A stretch of DNA of 64,000 nucleotides, taken from Clostridia bacterium. GTDB lineage: Bacteria; Bacillota; Clostridia; Oscillospirales; CAG-272. Below the pieces are notes generated by a model. That model made no database searches and was not told the DNA's origin. It worked only from the letters and a program-made list of their open reading frames with translations. The position numbers and the translations under genes were made by a program. This document shows positions 1 to 9,686 of this stretch, in pieces; the first letter of the stretch is position 1, and each line of letters starts with the position of its first letter. The stretch covers positions 186,001 through 250,000 of the forward strand of contig JAFQOG010000029.1 in assembly GCA_017420755.1 (NCBI GenBank), written 5' to 3'.

Positions 1-1840
1 CGTCGGCTACGCCGATATATCCCTTAAAGCCCTTTGCCTTTTGCATTTCCGGTGTCGCGCTTTGAGGATTAACCGAACTAATTGGATAGAAGGTAGCTCT
101 TCCTGCCTTATTCTCCTTAAGTGCCATAATGCAAGCCTTAGCGGTAGCTTCATTATCAACAACAATATGCTGAAGACCAACACCAAGAGCTGTTTCGATG
201 GCGGTAACATACCTTTCTTCAACGGAAATAAGCTTTGAAACAGGACCATAAATTTGTCCTGCATTTCTGATTTCTCCGTTTTTGTATGCATTCATAATGA
301 AGGTTACACTTCTCGCATAACCCTCAAATAGTTCTTCCATGCTATTTAATGCATTGATTCTCTCAATTAGTGCAAGGGATTTAGATCTGAGAGCATTCAT
401 TTTTTCCTTAAGCTCATCATAGCGATTGGTTTTGCTCTCTATTTCTTCTTCGGTATTTGCTATTTCAGCCTCTAAAGCGGAAAGCTTCGCTTCATATTCG
501 GCAAGAGTTTTCGAAATAGTCTCTGCCTCAGCTATCATCTCAGCAAGCGCCTTGCTATGAGAATCAAGATTGGTTGTATTCACGGTTGCTCTTTCACTTT
601 CGTTAGTTGAAGAGCTTTCAATAACGGAAATACGAACCTTCAAATCGTTAAGCTCTGATTCGAGAGCCTTTTGCTTTTCAAAAAGCTCTTCAATTTTTTT
701 AGAAATTTCATCGCGCTTTTTAATAAGATTTGCTTGCTCCTCGCGAATCGCAATATATTCATCTTGAGCCTTTTGAAGCGCAATTCTAGTTTCGTTATAA
801 CGAGCCTCACATTCAGCAATATAGCTTTCGGCAGAAATTCTTTTTGCCTCAAGTCTTTCGATCTCGGCAATTTCTTCACTTGAAATTCTTTCTGCATGCT
901 CTACATTGTTTTGCATAACCGCAAGATTGGCATTAAGGTCAGCAATAGTTTTATTGCATGCAATGATTTCGCTATATATCCTATCAGCCTCTAGCTTGGT
1001 TTGATTGAATCTTTCAGCAAGAATAGCTTCTTGCTCCTCGATCTGTTGTAGAGAATCGTTTGCCATATCAAGCTCGTGCTTAGACATCATTAGCTCGTTT
1101 GTTAGTCTTTCGATTTCTAGCTTAGTTTTTTGAGAATCATAAATCCACAAGGAAATATCTGCTACCTTTTTCTTTTCGTATAGCTCTAGATATGCCTTCG
1201 CCTTTTTAGCTTCTCTTTCAAGAGGACCTATTCTACGCTCAAGCTCGTGAAAAATATCTAAAACACGATCCATGTTCTCTTGAGTGTTTTTAAGGTTCTT
1301 TTCGGTTTCGTTTTTCTCGTGCCTAATTTTGGAAATTCCTGCCGCCTCTTCAAAGATGTTTCTTCTATCCTCACTCTTTTTAGAGATAATTTCGGCAATT
1401 CTACCCTGTCCTATAATAGAATATCCTTCACGACCTACACCGGTGTTCATAAATAGCTGATAAATATCAGTCAATCTACAAGGGTTTCTATTAATAAGAT
1501 ATTCACTTTTTCCTGCACGATAATACCTACGAGTAACGGTAATCTCATCATAAGGGCTATTCAGCCTACCCTCGCTAGATGTATTATCGAATGTTACAGA
1601 TACCTCGGCAAAGCTCATAGGCTTTCTAACCTCGGTTCCTATGAAAATTACATCCTCTAGCTTAGAACCACGAATGTTTTTAGTAGAAAGTTCTCCTAAA
1701 ACCCATCTCATAGCATCTGTAATATTAGATTTTCCGCTTCCGTTAGGTCCGACAATAACAGTTGCGCCATCGTCAAATGTCAAAATAGTTTTATCCGGGA
1801 ATGATTTAAATCCCTGTAATTCAAGCGACTTTAAATGCAT
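1..1840 (-). CDS. smc: Chromosome partition protein SMC (N-terminal 613 residues; runs off left edge)
   Basis: SMC is the ATPase of the condensin-like complex that compacts and segregates the chromosome, acting with ScpA and ScpB. The start ATG lies at 1838-1840 behind a strong AGGAGG site. The first residues (MHLKSLELQGFKSF) are typical of SMC. A Walker A motif (GPNGSGKSN) follows at about residue 32, then the QGRIAEI and FEEAAGISK head motifs, then a long charged coiled coil. The reading frame stays open to base 1, where it enters the hinge region (KGYIGVAD), so about half of a usual ~1190-residue protein is present. It is the last visible gene of the dprA-topA-plsX-rnc operon and begins 2 nt after the radical SAM gene. 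Confidence 0.96.
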   Translation of the reverse strand, partial: MHLKSLELQGFKSFPDKTILTFDDGATVIVGPNGSGKSNITDAMRWVLGELSTKNIRGSKLEDVIFIGTEVRKPMSFAEVSVTFDNTSSEGRLNSPYDEITVTRRYYRAGKSEYLINRNPCRLTDIYQLFMNTGVGREGYSIIGQGRIAEIISKKSEDRRNIFEEAAGISKIRHEKNETEKNLKNTQENMDRVLDIFHELERRIGPLEREAKKAKAYLELYEKKKVADISLWIYDSQKTKLEIERLTNELMMSKHELDMANDSLQQIEEQEAILAERFNQTKLEADRIYSEIIACNKTIADLNANLAVMQNNVEHAERISSEEIAEIERLEAKRISAESYIAECEARYNETRIALQKAQDEYIAIREEQANLIKKRDEISKKIEELFEKQKALESELNDLKVRISVIESSSTNESERATVNTTNLDSHSKALAEMIAEAETISKTLAEYEAKLSALEAEIANTEEEIESKTNRYDELKEKMNALRSKSLALIERINALNSMEELFEGYARSVTFIMNAYKNGEIRNAGQIYGPVSKLISVEERYVTAIETALGVGLQHIVVDNEATAKACIMALKENKAGRATFYPISSVNPQSATPEMQKAKGFKGYIGVAD

Positions 1841-1842
1841 TG

Positions 1843-2853
1843 TCAGTCCTCCTTGCTTTTAATTTCTATGTTATAGGATTCGAGGTTATCAAGCTCTAAA
1901 ACTCTTATGCTCTCAAACCCATACATTTTTTCTAATTTTATAATATTTGATTTTTTGTTACCAATAACCTGAGATGTAGCTCCTTTGGGGCAAAAAATCA
2001 CTATTTTTCTTGAAAAATCAACGCCATCAAGCCTTGCGCATATGATTTTAAAATACAATTCACTCTTTACCATTTCTCCGATTGAAGGATGATTTGGACC
2101 TGCAACAAAGGTATCGCTAGAATGAAGATTTTCACTTTCGCAAAGGCCTATTCTAATACAAGGCACATTATGCTCAACAAAAACGCTCAACACCTGCGTG
2201 CTACGAAAAATAGCCTCATCAAGAGAAAGTGGCTCATAGCTTTTATCAATCGTTAATTTTTCAAGCTCCGTTTGTTTAAATACTAATGTTGGATAAATTC
2301 TAGCTCCAATTGCTCCACTATTGCAAATAAAATTAGCGCATTCAAGCTCGTCATCTAAGGTTGCCTTTGGTAACCCTATCATCATTTGACCAACAAATGG
2401 TATTTTGTTTTGATTTAAAAGAGAAATTGCTCTTTTAGTTTGCTCAGCAGTGTGTCCACGCTTTAAAAAGCTTAAAACTTCGTCATTCATCGATTGAATG
2501 CCGAGCTCTACACAGCTTATTGTGTATTTTTTTAAAATTTCAATAATTTCTTCGCTTATGTAATCTGGGCGAGTTGACATTCTAATGGCCTGAACTCTAC
2601 CGTTATTGATATACTTCTGTGCTATATCCAGAAGCCTTATCATAAGTAATCTATCAATTCCGGTAAAAGAGCCTCCAAAAAATGCAATTTCAACATTGCT
2701 ATCACTTGAAGTGGTCAAAACATCAAGAATTTGCTTTTCAACCATCGACTCATCAAATTCCATAGAACCGGAAATATATCTTTGATTGCAAAAAATACAT
2801 TGATTAGGACAGCCTAAATGAGGAATAAAAATTGGTATATTTATATGTCCCAT
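1843..2853 (-). CDS. Radical SAM protein, Elp3-like, between rnc and smc
   Basis: This is a 336-residue radical SAM enzyme. The [4Fe-4S]-binding cysteines are C15, C19 and C22 in the motif CPNQCIFC. The barrel and the C-terminal extension resemble the Elp3/MiaB/NifB-fold group found at this locus in many Clostridia. The substrate is not known to me; a tRNA- or translation-related role is only an inference from neighbours and family. The start overlaps the end of rnc by 13 nt and the stop lies 2 nt before smc, so the three are translationally coupled. No acetyltransferase domain like that of true Elp3 follows the barrel. Confidence 0.82.
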   Translation of the reverse strand: MGHINIPIFIPHLGCPNQCIFCNQRYISGSMEFDESMVEKQILDVLTTSSDSNVEIAFFGGSFTGIDRLLMIRLLDIAQKYINNGRVQAIRMSTRPDYISEEIIEILKKYTISCVELGIQSMNDEVLSFLKRGHTAEQTKRAISLLNQNKIPFVGQMMIGLPKATLDDELECANFICNSGAIGARIYPTLVFKQTELEKLTIDKSYEPLSLDEAIFRSTQVLSVFVEHNVPCIRIGLCESENLHSSDTFVAGPNHPSIGEMVKSELYFKIICARLDGVDFSRKIVIFCPKGATSQVIGNKKSNIIKLEKMYGFESIRVLELDNLESYNIEIKSKED

Positions 2854-3569
2854 TTTATATCAAACAAGATGCAAGCCTGCTTTGCGGCCTCCTGTTCAGC
2901 TTCCTTCCATGTTTTTCCAATTCCCTTGCCAATAACATTCGAGTTTAGCATAACCTCAACCTCGAAGGTTTTATCATGATCCGGACCACTTTCGCGAACA
3001 TGATTATATTCAAGTCGTTCTCTGCCATTTGCTTGAACAAATTGCTGAAGAGCTGTCTTATAATCTCTATTAATCTTGTTTCTTGACGCCTCTTCAATAG
3101 CATCAGCCATTAAAGGAATTAAAAATTTGGCAACCACTTCCTTTGAATGACCGGAATCAAGATAAATTGCAGCTAGTAAGGCTTCAAAGGCGTTTTCAAG
3201 AATTTTTTGATTATTTCTTCCAGTATCCTCTTCACCCCTACCAAGTAGCAAATACGAGCCCAAATTAATCGCCCTAGCGAGTGATGCAAGTGATTTTGAG
3301 CATACAACCGCTGCTCTAACCTTAGTTAAATATCCTTCAGGGCTATCCTTAAATTTCTCGTAAAGATATTCGCTGGTTATCAAGGATAAAACGCTATCTC
3401 CTAGAAATTCAAGCCTTTCATTATGCTCACACTTCGTTTTTTTACCATGACTTCTTTGCTCGTTTGCATATGAAGAATGAGTTAGTGCAGTTTTCAATAT
3501 TAAATTATTATTAAACTTATAGCCTATTGTCTTTTCTAGCTCTTCAATAGGAAACGGGTATTCTGTCAT
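2841..3569 (-). CDS. rnc: Ribonuclease III
   Basis: RNase III cleaves double-stranded RNA and matures rRNA precursors. The 242-residue length is standard. The signature NERLEFLGDSV lies at residues 50-60 (metal-binding E54 and D58). A second conserved helix (ENAFEALLAAIYLD) follows near residue 125, and a C-terminal double-stranded RNA-binding domain occupies about residues 160-236 (ending in the helix TWKEAEQEAAKQA). The ATG is preceded by GGAG. It sits 13 nt after plsX and overlaps the radical SAM gene. The acyl carrier protein gene often found between plsX and rnc is absent here. Confidence 0.97.
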   Translation of the reverse strand: MTEYPFPIEELEKTIGYKFNNNLILKTALTHSSYANEQRSHGKKTKCEHNERLEFLGDSVLSLITSEYLYEKFKDSPEGYLTKVRAAVVCSKSLASLARAINLGSYLLLGRGEEDTGRNNQKILENAFEALLAAIYLDSGHSKEVVAKFLIPLMADAIEEASRNKINRDYKTALQQFVQANGRERLEYNHVRESGPDHDKTFEVEVMLNSNVIGKGIGKTWKEAEQEAAKQACILFDIKWDI

Positions 3570-3582
3570 GTCAACTCCTAAA

Positions 3583-4575
3583 TTATTTTAGTTCCTCAGC
3601 AACATCGTTTGTTATATTAGATCTTGCATATTCAATAGCTTGTCTTATTGCAATTTTTATTTCCTTAGCCTTTGAGCTTCCATGAGCCTTAATTACAGGC
3701 TTAGCAAGACCCAAAAGCGGTGCGCCTCCATACTCTGATGCATCAAGACGCTTTTTCACTCCCTTTATCCTTCTCTTGAAATGGAAAAGATACGAGAACT
3801 TTGTAAAAATATTAGCGGTAAAGAGCTCTGTCAGCGTTTTACCCATGAATTTACCCATTCCCTCTGTAAGCTTCAAAGCAATATTTCCGGTAAATCCATC
3901 TGTTACAAGCACATCGCAAGGCGAATTGGGTATTTCCTTAGCTTCAATATTACCGACAAAATTTATTGCCTCATTAGACTTTAGTAAGCCATAAGCCTCG
4001 CAAGCAACAGGCGTTCCCTTGTGCTCTTCAGTTCCATTATTCAAAAGTCCAACTCTTGGATTTTCAACTCCAAAAACCTTTCTCATATAGGCAGAACCAA
4101 TTATCGCCCATTGTAGAAGAACATCAGCTGTAACAACAGGATTAGCTCCTGAATCTAGCAACAAGATCGGTGGAGTAAAAGGCAAAATTGCAGCAATCGC
4201 ACTTCGTCTAATTCCTCTTATTTTTCTTACAATAAGAGTTGATGCTGTATGCAAAGCACCTGTGCTACCTGCACTTATAAAGGCATCTCCCTTTTCTTCC
4301 TTCAATAGCCTAAGTCCGAGATTCATCGAGCTTTCGCTTTTCTCCTTCATAACAACCATTGGATCATCTTCCATTGTAACAAAAACGGTTGTATGAATTA
4401 TAGAAATATTTTCAGGAATTATCATTTCGAGTTCTTTTGCACACTCACGAATCTTGTTTTCATCTCCCACAAGAGTGATAGTAACATTTTTATATTCCAA
4501 TGCGGCATCTAGTGCGCCCTTAACTACTTCTAAGGGGGCATTATCTCCGCCCATAGCATCTACTATAATGTTCAT
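3583..4575 (-). CDS. plsX: Phosphate acyltransferase PlsX
   Basis: PlsX converts acyl-ACP and phosphate to acyl-phosphate, the acyl donor for PlsY in membrane phospholipid synthesis. The N-terminus carries the hallmark IVDAMGGDNAP (residues 4-14), and the family segments VSAGSTGA and VTDGFTGNIALK are present (here ISAGSTGA). The 330-residue length fits the family. It is a peripheral membrane enzyme without transmembrane segments. The ATG has the upstream site AAGGAAG. It is 21 nt downstream of topA and 13 nt upstream of rnc. Confidence 0.97.
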   Translation of the reverse strand: MNIIVDAMGGDNAPLEVVKGALDAALEYKNVTITLVGDENKIRECAKELEMIIPENISIIHTTVFVTMEDDPMVVMKEKSESSMNLGLRLLKEEKGDAFISAGSTGALHTASTLIVRKIRGIRRSAIAAILPFTPPILLLDSGANPVVTADVLLQWAIIGSAYMRKVFGVENPRVGLLNNGTEEHKGTPVACEAYGLLKSNEAINFVGNIEAKEIPNSPCDVLVTDGFTGNIALKLTEGMGKFMGKTLTELFTANIFTKFSYLFHFKRRIKGVKKRLDASEYGGAPLLGLAKPVIKAHGSSKAKEIKIAIRQAIEYARSNITNDVAEELK

Positions 4576-4596
4576 GTTTACTTCCTTGAATTTTAA

Positions 4597-6849
4597 TTAT
4601 TTTGATTTATACTTGCATTTTACTCCACTACAAACAAGTGTTCCTGTCTTTTTCATTAGAAGAATTTTTCCGCATTCAGGACATCTTTTGTCAGTTGGCA
4701 TATCCCAAGATGAAAAATTGCATTCGGGGTATCTGCGACAGCTATAAAATAGCTTATTGCCCTTTCCGGTTTTAGAAACAATCGCATCGCCACACAAAGG
4801 ACAGCTTACACCTATTTCTACAATTTTCGCTTTTGTAAATTTGCATTTGGGATAATTTGAGCAAGCATAAAATTCTCCGTATTGTCCTTTACGAACAACA
4901 ACATCAGAGCCACAAATTTCACATTTAAAATCAGCTACCTCAACAGGCTTTGCCTCTGCAACAGTTCCGTCTTTATTAAGTGTTTTTGTATTTTTACACC
5001 TTGGATAATTTGGACACGCGGCAAATTTTCCAAATCTACCATTTTTGATAACCATCTTACTTCCGCATTTTTCGCAAATAATATCTGTTTCTTCAAACGG
5101 AAGCTCTATATTATTTTCCAAAAGCGATGCCTCGGCTTTTCCCAGCTCTTGCGAAAATCCGGTATAAAAATCTGACAAGGCCTCTTCAATGGTTTCCATG
5201 CCATTTTCTATTGCATCAAGCCTATTTTCCATTATTGCGGTAAACTTATAGTCCATAATGTCAGGAAAATGCTCGTTCATAACCTTTGTTGTTATTCTAC
5301 CTAACTGTGTTGGCTTCAAGAATTTTCCATCTCTTTCAACATATCCTCTAGTGATAATAACAGTTATAATTGGAGTATATGTGCTAGGACGACCTATTCC
5401 CTTTTCCTCTAAGAATTTAATAAGAGTTGCCTCATCATATCTTAAAGGCGGTTCGGTAAAATGCTGAGTTGCCTCTATTTTTCTTACGCCTAATGTATCA
5501 TCAGCAGAAATCACAGGAATTTTTGCGTTTTTCTCAGGGTCAAACGCATCATCCATATTCACAGGAGCATCATCGTTGCTCTCCTCGTAAATAGTCATGT
5601 ATCCAGAAAAGCCTACTGTATATCCACTAGAACGGAAAATATATCCACTATTTTCAAAATCAACAACCACAGTGTTAATTTCCGCCGACGCCATTTGGCT
5701 AGCGATAAATCTATCCCAAATAAGCTTATAGAGCTTAAATTGATCAGCTGTGAGCTGTCTTTTTATCTTTTGAGGCTCAAGATCAAGATTTGATGGTCTT
5801 ATTGCCTCATGCGCGTCCTGAGCATTAGATTTGGATTTATATACTCTTGCTCTGCTTGGATAGAATTTTTCTCCGTATTTGTCAACAATGAATGATTTTG
5901 CCCTTTTTTGAGCCTCCTCAGAAATTCTAAGCGAATCTGTACGCATATAGGTGATAAGACCTTGTACGCCACCAAATTCAGCGCCTAGATTAATTCCCTC
6001 GTATAGTTCTTGAGCAATTTTCATCGTTTTTTGAGATTGGAAATTGAATTTTCTAGCAGCCTCTTGTTGCAAGGTTGATGTTATAAAGGGTGGTGCTGGA
6101 GCACGGGTCTTTGTTCCCTTTTTGATTTCACAAACCTTGAACTCTCCGCCTCTTACAGCGTTTAGAATTTCATCTGCTTCTCTTTGGCTTTTGATTTTTA
6201 TTTTTTTTGCCTTGCTACCATAAAATCTTGTGGTAACATGCTTTTTCTTTAAATCTGTAAGAACAGCATCTATTGTCCAATATTCAACCGGCTTAAAGGA
6301 TTCGATTTCCTCCTCGCGCTCAACAATTATTTTTGTAGCGACAGATTGTACTCTTCCGGCTGAAAGTCCGCTTTTAATTGTTTTCCACAAAATAGGGCTA
6401 ACCTTATAGCCAACTATTCTATCTAGAATTCTCCTTGCCTGTTGAGAATTTACAAGATTTATATCAATATCTCTTGGGTGCTTAATTGCTTCTCTTACTG
6501 CTGTTTTAGTGATTTCATTAAAGGAAACTCTTTTTGCCTTTTTACTATATTCTCCCAAAACTGCTGCAAGATGCCAAGAGATTGCCTCGCCCTCACGGTC
6601 AGGGTCAGTTGCAAAAAATATTTTATCAGCCTTTCTTGCTTCTCTTTTAAGCTCTTTTATCAAATCGCCCTTACCACGAATGTTGATATAATGCGCTTCA
6701 AATCCATTATCTATATCTATTCCTAGGGTTGATTTAGGTAAATCCCTAACATGACCCACAGAAGCTATTACTTTATAATTTGAGCCAAGATAATTTTTTA
6801 CTGTGCTTATTTTACCTGGTGACTCAAGTATTACGAGATTGGTTGCCAT
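4597..6849 (-). CDS. topA: DNA topoisomerase I (type IA)
   Basis: TopA relaxes negatively supercoiled DNA by transient cleavage of one strand. The Toprim domain begins at once (LVILESPGK, E9) and carries the metal-binding DPDREGE at residues 82-88. The catalytic tyrosine is Y301 in ITYMRTDS. After the clamp domains, the C-terminus holds four CxxC zinc-ribbon modules, starting at CEKC, CEIC, CPLC and CPEC. The length of 750 residues is within the family range. A good site (AAAGGA) precedes the ATG. The gene follows dprA by 10 nt, a common pairing in Firmicutes. Confidence 0.98.
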   Translation of the reverse strand: MATNLVILESPGKISTVKNYLGSNYKVIASVGHVRDLPKSTLGIDIDNGFEAHYINIRGKGDLIKELKREARKADKIFFATDPDREGEAISWHLAAVLGEYSKKAKRVSFNEITKTAVREAIKHPRDIDINLVNSQQARRILDRIVGYKVSPILWKTIKSGLSAGRVQSVATKIIVEREEEIESFKPVEYWTIDAVLTDLKKKHVTTRFYGSKAKKIKIKSQREADEILNAVRGGEFKVCEIKKGTKTRAPAPPFITSTLQQEAARKFNFQSQKTMKIAQELYEGINLGAEFGGVQGLITYMRTDSLRISEEAQKRAKSFIVDKYGEKFYPSRARVYKSKSNAQDAHEAIRPSNLDLEPQKIKRQLTADQFKLYKLIWDRFIASQMASAEINTVVVDFENSGYIFRSSGYTVGFSGYMTIYEESNDDAPVNMDDAFDPEKNAKIPVISADDTLGVRKIEATQHFTEPPLRYDEATLIKFLEEKGIGRPSTYTPIITVIITRGYVERDGKFLKPTQLGRITTKVMNEHFPDIMDYKFTAIMENRLDAIENGMETIEEALSDFYTGFSQELGKAEASLLENNIELPFEETDIICEKCGSKMVIKNGRFGKFAACPNYPRCKNTKTLNKDGTVAEAKPVEVADFKCEICGSDVVVRKGQYGEFYACSNYPKCKFTKAKIVEIGVSCPLCGDAIVSKTGKGNKLFYSCRRYPECNFSSWDMPTDKRCPECGKILLMKKTGTLVCSGVKCKYKSK

Positions 6850-6859
6850 AGTTTTCCTT

Positions 6860-8107
6860 TCATTTTACCCTTACAAAGCACGAGCCCGGTAGCTCTTGAA
6901 TAAAGCCCTCTATTTCGAGCAAGCTTGTTTCAGCCATAATAACCGATATAGTAAAGCCGGTCAAATCCGCCAATTCATCAGCAGAATAGGTTTTTTCGGC
7001 TTCCATTGCCTTGTAAATTGCCAATTGTATTTCGGAAAGACCAGAAAGGTCTGTTTCCTCCGCTTGAGGTGGTATAACCTCCTCAAATTTTTTAGTTAAT
7101 TTTATATTTTCTCTTTTAGTCTGCGTGGATCTTCTAGAATATTCTGTTCTATCAGAGCCATTTGTAGTTTTCATAAGACTTTTAGAGAATGTAGGCCTTT
7201 GCTTAGCCTTAGCAAAGTCAATTTTATCAGAATATTCTTCAATAAATTCTTCTAAAATATCAACTGCCGTTCTTGCAAGCATCGCTCTTTCTTCCCTTAG
7301 CAAAAGATTAGTTCCCTTGCTGGTGTGCATTTTAACAGGGCCCGGCACTGCGAACAAGGGCTTCCTTTGCTTCGTAGCTAATCTTGCGGTAATCATTGCA
7401 CCGCTATTTTCATCAGCCTCAACTATTACAGTACCATTAGAAATACCGCTTATAATTCGATTTCTAATGGGAAAGTTTCTAGAATTAGGTGGAGTGTGGG
7501 GTGGATATTCTGTAATAACCGCTCCATAATCTATTATTCTACTCATCAAGCTAGTATGCTCGCGAGGATAAATAACATCTATTCCCGATCCCAAAACCGC
7601 AACTGTCGTTCCAAGGGCATTTATTGTACCAACAGCAACAGTACCATCAATTCCCCTTGCCATTCCACTAACTGTTATCGCACCTGCTCGCGACAAGGTG
7701 TAGCCCAGCTCGAAGGCAATCTTTTGTCCGTAGGTTGTCATGCTCCTAGTTCCTACAACGGAAATTGACAGCTCCTCATCAAAGTTTGGCATTTCACCCT
7801 TGCAATACAGAACAGCGGGGAAATCCTCTAGCTCTCTTAACGCAGAAGGATAGTTATCGTCAGAATATGCAATGATTTCAACATCATTTTCCAGACACCA
7901 TTCATAGATCTCTTCTGCGTGCTCAAAATTTTTATTAAGTAGCTTATTCTTTTGTGAATCAGATAACCAATGGATTAATCCCATATCGCTATCGTCGGAA
8001 TCATAAATATTTTGCTCGTTTTCAAAATAGTTTATGAGCTTGCTATAAATATTAGATCCTGCACCAAAGTGCAAGGATAACCATAGCCATATAAGCTTTT
8101 TCTCCAT
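6860..8107 (-). CDS. dprA: DNA-processing protein DprA/Smf
   Basis: DprA binds incoming single-stranded DNA during transformation and loads RecA. The Rossmann-like core is clear: SVVGTRSMTTYGQ at about residue 115, then SGMARGIDG, then AVLGSGIDVIYPREH, and GTNLLLREERA near the end of the domain. A linker of about 60 polar residues leads to a C-terminal winged-helix domain (from about residue 350). The total of 415 residues is somewhat longer than many homologues because of that linker. AAGGAG precedes the ATG, and a strong promoter lies 35-63 bp upstream, making this the first gene of the operon that runs to smc. Confidence 0.95.
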   Translation of the reverse strand: MEKKLIWLWLSLHFGAGSNIYSKLINYFENEQNIYDSDDSDMGLIHWLSDSQKNKLLNKNFEHAEEIYEWCLENDVEIIAYSDDNYPSALRELEDFPAVLYCKGEMPNFDEELSISVVGTRSMTTYGQKIAFELGYTLSRAGAITVSGMARGIDGTVAVGTINALGTTVAVLGSGIDVIYPREHTSLMSRIIDYGAVITEYPPHTPPNSRNFPIRNRIISGISNGTVIVEADENSGAMITARLATKQRKPLFAVPGPVKMHTSKGTNLLLREERAMLARTAVDILEEFIEEYSDKIDFAKAKQRPTFSKSLMKTTNGSDRTEYSRRSTQTKRENIKLTKKFEEVIPPQAEETDLSGLSEIQLAIYKAMEAEKTYSADELADLTGFTISVIMAETSLLEIEGFIQELPGSCFVRVK

Positions 8108-8141
8108 TCGGCATCTCCTTAAAAATATTATAATATAATAT

Positions 8142-8170
8142 ATAATATCATTTTAAAATAAAAATGTCAA
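8142..8170 (-). promoter_or_regulatory. Sigma-A promoter for dprA-topA-plsX-rnc-radical SAM-smc
   Basis: On the minus strand TTGACA (8165-8170) and TATTAT (8142-8147) are separated by exactly 17 bp. It lies just upstream of dprA, and no terminator separates it from the methyltransferase gene to its right, so some read-through from that gene is possible. Confidence 0.8.
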
Positions 8171-8185
8171 TGCACTATGCTAAAA

Positions 8186-9013
8186 TTATTTAGAAATTTC
8201 CCACATTAATATGGCAGACGCCATTGCAACATTAAGAGATTCTGTATTTTCTCTCATTGGAATAAAAATAGTACGGGAGCACGCGTCTATTAATTCTGGG
8301 CTTATACCATGCCCTTCGTTTCCTAAAACAACCACATCGTCCCTCGAAAGCGAATCCTTTCCTAAGACCATGGCTTTATTATCAAGAGCGGCAGCCAATA
8401 CTCTTCTTCCAGAAGCTTTAATATCTAGAATAGTATCCCTCAAGTCTTCAACAATAAAAATTTCCAACTTAAAAATTGCTCCCATCGAGGCACGGACCAC
8501 CTTTGGCGAGTATATATCCACACAATCACTTGAAATTATAAGAGTATCAATTCCCAAAGCAACAGCATTTCTGCAAATAGTGCCTATATTTCCGGGATCT
8601 CTTACCGACTCCAATACAAAAACTGTCTTTCCGACGACTTCTTTGTTTTTTACAGTTATAGAAAATGTGTGCTTTTTCTCAAAGAATTCGCATACAGTAA
8701 TGATACCCTGTGGCGCATTTTCAGTAGTTAGCTTTTCAAAAATATAACCTTCTACACATAAAATTTTAGCGCCCTTTTCGGCACATTTTTTGACTTTATT
8801 TATTATTTCATTTGGAATTTCTACCGAGTTATCCAAAACAATATATTTTATAGTTGCTCCAAACTCAACCGCCTCACAAAAAAGCTTTATTCCATCGCAT
8901 ATGAATTGCTTTTTTTGAGCTCTATATTTCTTATTTGACAGCTTTGATATTTCGCTAATTGTCGCATTGGATTTACTCTTAATCAAATCAACACCAAAAA
9001 TCAAATTATTCAT
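8186..9013 (-). CDS. SpoU/TrmH-family RNA 2'-O-methyltransferase
   Basis: This SPOUT-fold enzyme transfers a methyl group from SAM to a ribose 2'-OH of rRNA or tRNA. The three family motifs are visible: SVRDPGNIGTICRNA, VVLGNEGHGIS, and IPMRENTESLNVAMASAI at the C-terminus. An N-terminal substrate-binding domain of about 100 residues precedes them. The target nucleotide cannot be read from sequence. I place the start at ATG 9013, which has GAGG at 9019-9022. An in-frame ATG at 9046 lies inside the rplT terminator hairpin and has no ribosome site. It lies directly after the infC-rpmI-rplT terminator, so it may depend on read-through. Confidence 0.88.
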   Translation of the reverse strand: MNNLIFGVDLIKSKSNATISEISKLSNKKYRAQKKQFICDGIKLFCEAVEFGATIKYIVLDNSVEIPNEIINKVKKCAEKGAKILCVEGYIFEKLTTENAPQGIITVCEFFEKKHTFSITVKNKEVVGKTVFVLESVRDPGNIGTICRNAVALGIDTLIISSDCVDIYSPKVVRASMGAIFKLEIFIVEDLRDTILDIKASGRRVLAAALDNKAMVLGKDSLSRDDVVVLGNEGHGISPELIDACSRTIFIPMRENTESLNVAMASAILMWEISK

Positions 9014-9031
9014 AAAAACCTCGCAAATTTC

Positions 9032-9060
9032 AAAAAAACTCGGCAAACGCCGAGTTTTTA
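9032..9060 (-). terminator. Rho-independent terminator of infC-rpmI-rplT
   Basis: The stem ACTCGGC pairs with GCCGAGT around an AAAC-type loop and is followed on the minus strand by a run of seven T. It begins 7 nt after the rplT stop codon. Confidence 0.85.
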
Positions 9061-9066
9061 GTCTAA

Positions 9067-9420
9067 TTAAAGAGCTGCCTTTGCCTTTTCAACAAGTGCT
9101 GCGAATGCTTCCTTATCAGAAACTGCAAGCTCAGCAAGCATCTTTCTGTTGAGATCAATACCAGCAAGCTTTAGTCCGTGCATAAATGTAGAATAGTTCA
9201 TGCCACATGCCTTTGCTTGAGCTGAAATTCTTGTAATCCAAAGAGAACGGAAGTCTCTCTTCTTCATCTTACGGCCTGCGAAAGCATAGTTACCACTCTT
9301 CATAACAGCCTGCTTAGCCATCTTGAAGTGCTTGCTCTTAGCTCCCCAGTATCCCTTTGCCATCTTTAAAATTTTATTTCTTCTTTTACGCGCCATCATT
9401 GCGCCCTTAACTCTAGCCAT
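9067..9420 (-). CDS. rplT: 50S ribosomal protein L20
   Basis: L20 binds 23S rRNA early in large-subunit assembly and in Firmicutes also represses its own operon by binding the infC leader. The 117-residue, very basic protein shows the family N-terminus ([19 protein letters not shown]) and the signature [20 protein letters not shown] precedes the ATG. It is the last gene of the infC-rpmI-rplT operon, followed by a clear terminator. Confidence 0.98.
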   Translation of the reverse strand: MARVKGAMMARKRRNKILKMAKGYWGAKSKHFKMAKQAVMKSGNYAFAGRKMKKRDFRSLWITRISAQAKACGMNYSTFMHGLKLAGIDLNRKMLAELAVSDKEAFAALVEKAKAAL

Positions 9421-9455
9421 CTTTAAAATCCTCCTTGTTAATAATGCTTCACGAC

Positions 9456-9650
9456 TTATTTATTGATAAGTTTCTTGATTGTAGGTGCCATGCTCTCGCT
9501 CAAATAAGAGTTGCCACGAAGCTTTCTCTTACGCTTTGCAGTCTTAAGACCGAGATTGTGACGATGCTGTGAGTGAAACATTTTTACTTTACCTGTACCG
9601 GTTAAAGAAAATCTTTTGCTAGAAGCCTTGTGTGTTTTAATCTTTCCCAT
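9456..9650 (-). CDS. rpmI: 50S ribosomal protein L35
   Basis: This is a 64-residue basic ribosomal protein of the large subunit with the family start [14 protein letters not shown] and the LRGNSYLS region (more usual: LRK.). It sits between infC and rplT, the conserved order in nearly all bacteria. Confidence 0.98.
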   Translation of the reverse strand: MGKIKTHKASSKRFSLTGTGKVKMFHSQHRHNLGLKTAKRKRKLRGNSYLSESMAPTIKKLINK

Positions 9651-9686
9651 GATATTTATTTCCTTTCATGTACATAATAATCGTTT

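Noticed and set aside
7125..7529. Open frame of 134 codons on the plus strand inside dprA
   Set aside because: Shadow of dprA; composition mirrors the real gene and no domain is visible.
8211..8747. Open frame of 178 codons on the plus strand
   Set aside because: It is antisense to the SpoU/TrmH methyltransferase, whose three motifs are intact; no ribosome site or promoter on the plus strand.
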